A stretch of 64,000 nucleotides of DNA, from the NCBI GenBank assembly GCA_030432235.1, contig JAUIHT010000011.1:50023-114022 (forward strand), given 5' to 3'. Position 1 is the first letter of the stretch; each line of letters starts with the position of its first letter. This DNA is from Verrucomicrobiia bacterium. Its GTDB lineage: Bacteria > Verrucomicrobiota > Verrucomicrobiia > Opitutales > Cerasicoccaceae. The position numbers were made by a program, and so were the translations under genes. Of the stretch, positions 59,736-64,000 are shown piece by piece. The notes under the pieces are model-generated. The model was not told the origin of the DNA, did not search any database, and worked only from the letters and a program-made list of their open reading frames with translations.

Positions 59736-59750
59736 ATCGAACGGTTCGAT
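59736..59750. promoter_or_regulatory. palindromic operator candidate, copy 3
   Basis: ATCGAAC-G-GTTCGAT is the 13-bp palindrome extended to 15 bp. It lies between LacI paralogue 2 (leftward) and the pectate-lyase-like gene (rightward, start 59958), so it could control both. Confidence 0.8.
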
Positions 59751-59957
59751 TTGAAGGTTTTGATTTGCTCGTTTAGGTATGCTACATCGTGGTTCATTAC
59801 CCCTTTTCGTTGATGCAATGGATCACTCAAGTCTAAGAAGACAGCGTTTTCTGTGAGAATCTTAGTTCGTGACGTGCTGTTTTAATAACAGTTTTGATGG
59901 GCAATTTATTACGCATTTAGAACAAAAATTTACCCCTGAATAAACCCCTAATACCCT

Positions 59958-62900
59958 ATGCTTGTGAAAATGCCCCTAAACACATTAAACTACATAGATG
60001 ACTGTATTCTAAAGAGCTTGCAGAGCCTGGCTTTATTAGTCCTGACGAGCGCTATTCTAGGCCATGCCGCCATCGCTCAAAGTGTCGATATCGCTCCTAT
60101 GACATGGACAAAGCGCTCTGACTGGCTAGATGTTAAGAGCGATCCCTTACTGACTGTACATGCAGTAGGAGATGGCATTGTAGACGATACTGCTGCCATA
60201 CAGGAAGCTTTGGATATCGTTTCTGCATCAAGCGAAAAGTCAGTCGTTTATCTGCCAGAGGGAACGTATCGAATTACGGATACCTTGTATTGGACAACTG
60301 GACAGTTCTGTATTTCGGGACGTTCACTTTACGGCTGCGGTAAGAACACAACCATCCGATGGGACGGCGAAACTGATGGTATTATGTTCTTATCAACTGG
60401 TAATGCCAAATCGCGTTACTACGGGATTCGATGGGATGGTAACAATACTGCAGCGACGGGAATGTTTTTTCAGCCTCAGTTCTTATTTAACCCGTCACAG
60501 GGGTTTGCCGAAGCACCAATGCTGCATTACAATCAAGCTTTCCTCAATTTTACCGGTGTGGCCTTGGACTTTAGAAATCGATCACATACAGAATGGACGG
60601 GAGAGGCGGAAATAAAGAATACGCTTTTTTATAACTGCCAAATGGGTTCTCAAATTGGCAGAGACTATTACAATAATTATGAGTATATATTTGAATCGTG
60701 CCATTTTGAGGATTGTGGTACGGGTATCGATTCAGGGAAGAATTCTGCTCAAATGGTGTATAATACGCGCTTTATTGGTTCTTCTGTTACAGATCTGACA
60801 GGTGAACAGAATATCCGTGCACGGCACTGCATCTCAACAGGCTCGAAAGTATTTTTGCGTGTTCCTGAATACCTGGGTTCCGGCGGACGCCATGCCATTC
60901 AAGACTGCTGGATAGACTCGTGGACAAATACAGCGACGGGCTTTAACGGCGGAGCGATTCGAATAGATAAAAAAGCGCATGCTTTTGTTTTCGACTGTAA
61001 ATTCACGAATCCACCCAACAGCCAGCCGCCAATTAATATGGTCAACAAATCTTTTGACACCCCCAGTAATATTCTGGTTTCAAATAATTACGCTCCAGGA
61101 TTTTCGACTCAAGCCTCTATGGTCAGTACAGGGACAGGTGGCGGGACAGCGAATGTGCTGCCACTGAGTGTGGCACCTAGTTCAGACGATATTGGTATTA
61201 CGACCATTCTTGAGTCTCCGGATTATATTTTCCTCAGTGATGATCCGATTGTTGATTCCACGACTATACTGGACGTTACGAAAGCGCCTTATAACGCAGA
61301 CAATACGAATACGTTAGATGCCTCTGTAGCCATTCAAGCGGCAGTCAATGATGCTATTTCTGCAAACGATGGTACGATTGTCTACCTGCCAACAGGGAAA
61401 TACCGCATCGATAGCACGATATCTTTGACCGGTGGTAATTACTCGGTGGAGGGTGCTGGCTACAATACGCAATGTATCTGGAATGGCTCTGATGCTGGCA
61501 TCATGTTTTTGGTTAGCACGCCGCAATCCATTGGGCTTCGGCATTTTCAATTCAAGATGCCTCTCGGTAAAATCGAGACCGTGGGGATTTATGTATCAGC
61601 GACTGCGCCCGCAAAAATGGAGATACGAGAGGTTTATCATCGTGTCTATTTCGGGTCCAATATTTCCTCAATCGGCTCGGCGCAACCGTACCCCGGGATC
61701 ATCCTGGATGGTTTGCCAGAGGGATCATTTGTTTACTTAAATACCATTAATACAGGAGGACTGACTATCAGTGGCTGTGGGGCTGCCCAAATCCTCGGTC
61801 AAAATGGTCTGCCTGGGAAAATTACCATAGATGGCACCGCGAGTTCATCGAGTGGCTTCCTCGGCTTCACCTACCTGAATGCAATGGTCATCGCTGGTAT
61901 TGCTCAAATTGATCCAGAAACCGATGCATTCGATATCGATATTCATGATAACCAGAGCTTTGTTGTGGCGGATTACTATAACGAACAGGCCTATAATAAT
62001 CTATATATGGCCAAGGGGTTTGGAAGTGGTTTCGGCAGGGTGACCTTTCAGGGATTTCGCAGGGAATCCGTCAATGACAACACTGCCATCTTTGTAGATA
62101 ATTATGAGGGTCGACTCTTCTATGGCCTCCAGTTGTTTGAGAATCGAGATGGGGCAACCTATATGCCATCAAGCATTGAACATACAGGAACCAACTCTTT
62201 TGAGCTGGTTCTTGTCATGAATACCTTCAATTATGCAGCCCCTTCGATTACCTTAGGGCAGGGGGCTACATTGATCAGTCAGTTCAATAAGACGATTACG
62301 CCACCTAATGCGCCACCACCGGTTCACGCGCTTCTACAGAATACACCAGCCATGATGACTGTGACTGAGGAATTGTCGATTCGCGCCGGTTTGGATCACC
62401 TTCAGGAGCTAGGCCTGCATCAACTCAAGTATCATACGGGTCTTGAGCCAGTATCGAAATTTGCCTGGGTTGATACTTTTTCCAACATTTCAGGCACTGA
62501 AGCACTGCACTTTTCTGGTGGCACCAACGATTACCGAAGCGGTACGTTGAATCCACAAGGTGGCATCGTTGATTACACCTGTTGGTTTTCAGGTGGTTCG
62601 ACCTTTGATATTACGTTCTCGTCAGTGCTGAATGCTGTGAATGGGGAGCCTGGTCTTGTTTTTGAAAACACGACAGGCGCTCAGATATCGACGAACTTCG
62701 CTGGATTTTCATCAGAAGATATTGATATCGCAAATATCATGGGCTGGAACCCTGGCCAGATTACGATGGATCAGGTTCGTGCCTTAACGCTCTATTTTGA
62801 CTATAGCTTGGATGGCTTTGCCCATAATATGTCCGTTGGGCTCTCTTGTGTAGATGGCAGTAATGTGATTTCTTGCCTGGGTGCCCTGGGCCCATCGCCA

Positions 62901-63707
62901 ACCGGCAAGAGTGAAGTTCTCGCAATGAGAAACACCAACGCCAATAACCTGCAGGTCATGACCAACTACTTGAACAACAACGGCGGCAAACTCAAATTTA
63001 CTGCCCGTATGCCGTCTGGCACTGCTCAATCAGGGGCTAAGTTGGCTCTGGCGGACTTGGCGATTACTCTGCCATTTTCGTGGTATGACGATTTGAGTCA
63101 GACTAGCGGTACGGGAAATGATATATTATTCCTGCAGGATAGCACGGGTGCATATAAGAGTGGATACTTTTATCCTCAGGGAACTTTCCATGATTACATG
63201 ATGTATTATCAAGGGAATACGCCTTACGATTGGTCTCTCGCAGCAACTACCAATGCGATTAACCTAAGTGATGGACTGATACTTACTAATGATTCAGGTG
63301 CCACGGTAAACACCAGCTTCGGGGGATTCTCTGTGAGAAGCATTAATGTCGCATCCGTCATGGGCTGGGAAATTGGGCAGATTTCGCCAGAAGATGTTGC
63401 GAACCTGTCCTTGAGCTTTGAGTATCAAATATCAGGGTTTACCAATGTTTTCGGCATCGGATTCAGTACGACAAGTAGCAGTGGTTCTCTTTTGATTACA
63501 AATGCGTTTTCGACATCAGGGACAGCCACATCGGCGACATTTAGCATGGGTTCGGTCTCCCAAACGCAGCGACAGACTTTTGCCGAACACTTAAACAACA
63601 ACGGCGGTTTCCTGAATATCACTGCTTTGATTCCCTCGGGGGTCGCCACAGCAAACGCTGAACTTCGAATCGCTAACATGGTCGTGTATCACGAGGGCCA
63701 GTTTTAG
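59958..63707 (+). CDS. exported double pectate-lyase-like protein with duplicated C-terminal domain
   Basis: This 1249-residue protein has a signal peptide (ALLVLTSAILGHAAIA). Two tandem right-handed beta-helix modules of the pectate_lyase_3/rhamnogalacturonase-epimerase type follow. The first begins GDGIVDDTAAIQEALDIV with VVYLPEGTYRITDTLYW. The second begins near residue 447 with DASVAIQAAVNDAI and TIVYLPTGKYRIDSTISL. The C-terminus carries two copies of an unnamed domain of about 205 residues (about 835-1039 and 1040-1246). They are linked by shared lines such as ANIMGWNPGQITMDQV and ASVMGWEIGQISPEDV. Which helix is catalytic is unknown. The start follows a C-rich, non-Shine-Dalgarno leader. 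Confidence 0.87.
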   Translation: MLVKMPLNTLNYIDDCILKSLQSLALLVLTSAILGHAAIAQSVDIAPMTWTKRSDWLDVKSDPLLTVHAVGDGIVDDTAAIQEALDIVSASSEKSVVYLPEGTYRITDTLYWTTGQFCISGRSLYGCGKNTTIRWDGETDGIMFLSTGNAKSRYYGIRWDGNNTAATGMFFQPQFLFNPSQGFAEAPMLHYNQAFLNFTGVALDFRNRSHTEWTGEAEIKNTLFYNCQMGSQIGRDYYNNYEYIFESCHFEDCGTGIDSGKNSAQMVYNTRFIGSSVTDLTGEQNIRARHCISTGSKVFLRVPEYLGSGGRHAIQDCWIDSWTNTATGFNGGAIRIDKKAHAFVFDCKFTNPPNSQPPINMVNKSFDTPSNILVSNNYAPGFSTQASMVSTGTGGGTANVLPLSVAPSSDDIGITTILESPDYIFLSDDPIVDSTTILDVTKAPYNADNTNTLDASVAIQAAVNDAISANDGTIVYLPTGKYRIDSTISLTGGNYSVEGAGYNTQCIWNGSDAGIMFLVSTPQSIGLRHFQFKMPLGKIETVGIYVSATAPAKMEIREVYHRVYFGSNISSIGSAQPYPGIILDGLPEGSFVYLNTINTGGLTISGCGAAQILGQNGLPGKITIDGTASSSSGFLGFTYLNAMVIAGIAQIDPETDAFDIDIHDNQSFVVADYYNEQAYNNLYMAKGFGSGFGRVTFQGFRRESVNDNTAIFVDNYEGRLFYGLQLFENRDGATYMPSSIEHTGTNSFELVLVMNTFNYAAPSITLGQGATLISQFNKTITPPNAPPPVHALLQNTPAMMTVTEELSIRAGLDHLQELGLHQLKYHTGLEPVSKFAWVDTFSNISGTEALHFSGGTNDYRSGTLNPQGGIVDYTCWFSGGSTFDITFSSVLNAVNGEPGLVFENTTGAQISTNFAGFSSEDIDIANIMGWNPGQITMDQVRALTLYFDYSLDGFAHNMSVGLSCVDGSNVISCLGALGPSPTGKSEVLAMRNTNANNLQVMTNYLNNNGGKLKFTARMPSGTAQSGAKLALADLAITLPFSWYDDLSQTSGTGNDILFLQDSTGAYKSGYFYPQGTFHDYMMYYQGNTPYDWSLAATTNAINLSDGLILTNDSGATVNTSFGGFSVRSINVASVMGWEIGQISPEDVANLSLSFEYQISGFTNVFGIGFSTTSSSGSLLITNAFSTSGTATSATFSMGSVSQTQRQTFAEHLNNNGGFLNITALIPSGVATANAELRIANMVVYHEGQF

Positions 63708-63720
63708 TGTTTTGCTGAAA

Positions 63721-64000
63721 CTAGGTTTTCTGATTCTCGATAGGAGAACCGCTGGCAATGCAGATACTATTGAGGCGCAATTCTTCGCCTGGAACGAGAT
63801 TAGGTGTGATCTCAATCGTATGTGTTACGCCCGGGTCCAGATCCATGCCGACGATTTGAACCAATCGCATATTACCGTTAGGGCAATGTGCTGAGTGTTG
63901 CGTAGGTTCACGGTTATCTATGGAAACCATATAATTCCCAGAATCTTTTGTGCATTCACCAAACAGAAGCACGGACTCTCCTGTGAAATGTAATTGCAGT
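63721..64000 (-). CDS. 3' end of an exported-type protein, cut by window edge
   Basis: An open frame enters from the right edge and stops at 63721. Visible residues include LQLHFTGESVLLFGECTKDS, GNYMVSIDNREP and EITPNLVPGEELRLNSICIA. This strand pattern resembles the C-terminal beta-sandwich accessory domains of SGNH/GDSL-type carbohydrate esterases in these bacteria. The catalytic part, if any, lies outside the window. It converges with the pectate-lyase-like gene with only 13 bases between stops. Confidence 0.65.
   Translation of the reverse strand, partial: LQLHFTGESVLLFGECTKDSGNYMVSIDNREPTQHSAHCPNGNMRLVQIVGMDLDPGVTHTIEITPNLVPGEELRLNSICIASGSPIENQKT

Overview
The window looks like chromosomal DNA of a heterotrophic Verrucomicrobiota bacterium, most likely class Opitutia (Puniceicoccales/Opitutales-like). 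This is inferred from gene content, not from a marker gene. It carries PEP-CTERM proteins, short pseudopilins with a C-terminal 'DGHVE' motif, a very large GspK/Verru_Chthon-like pilin protein, four LacI-type regulators each beside exported carbohydrate-active enzymes, and many genes without a Shine-Dalgarno sequence.

Layout. (1) 1-2.4 kb: a LacI-pseudopilin pair next to an exported protein cut by the left edge. (2) 2.4-25.4 kb: a GC-rich, housekeeping-like stretch. It holds a di-heme DUF1111 oxidoreductase, sugar isomerase and Gfo/Idh/MocA dehydrogenases, a complete cluster for the osmolyte N-acetylglutaminylglutamine amide (asnO, ngg, M42 peptidase), a type II NADH dehydrogenase, an acyltransferase/DUF6320 pair, a dipeptide-type ABC importer without ATPases and a pseudouridine synthase. 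Several intergenic spaces contain long imperfect or nested palindromes. A small AT-rich insert lies at 17.6-18.9 kb. (3) 26.1 kb: a tRNA-Gly(CCC). Beyond it the content changes almost entirely to exported polysaccharide-degrading functions. (4) 26.4-38.3 kb, minus strand: a tightly packed and partly overlapping series encoding a pseudopilin, exported proteins, GH43-like, esterase, clan GH-A, GH29-like, PEP-CTERM, SASA-type esterase and SGNH proteins, with its own LacI at 38.4-39.4 kb. (5) 40-44 kb: a large beta-helix protein and an alpha/beta hydrolase. (6) 44.3-64 kb: a visibly AT-richer block with two paralogous LacI regulators, a PEP-CTERM-like protein, GH42-like and GH36-like enzymes, an SGNH hydrolase, a 1095-residue pilin-like protein with a small exported partner, and a 1249-residue double pectate-lyase-like protein. 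A further truncated gene lies at the right edge.

How it fits together. Three cassettes repeat one recipe: LacI regulator, pseudopilin or pilin-like protein, small exported or PEP-CTERM protein and, in the two complete cassettes, polysaccharide hydrolases. Each LacI type has its own repeated candidate operator, placed beside its own gene and in front of the cassette genes. These are a 20-bp repeat at 383 and 2312, a CG-centred TATACACG-type dyad at 30726, 38316, 39437 and 39662, and a perfect 13-bp palindrome TCGAACGGTTCGA at 45389, 58515 and 59737. No SusC/SusD-like gene is seen, so I infer a polysaccharide-utilisation strategy in which pseudopilins belong to the inducible set. All functional names are from reading the protein sequences; no database search was possible.
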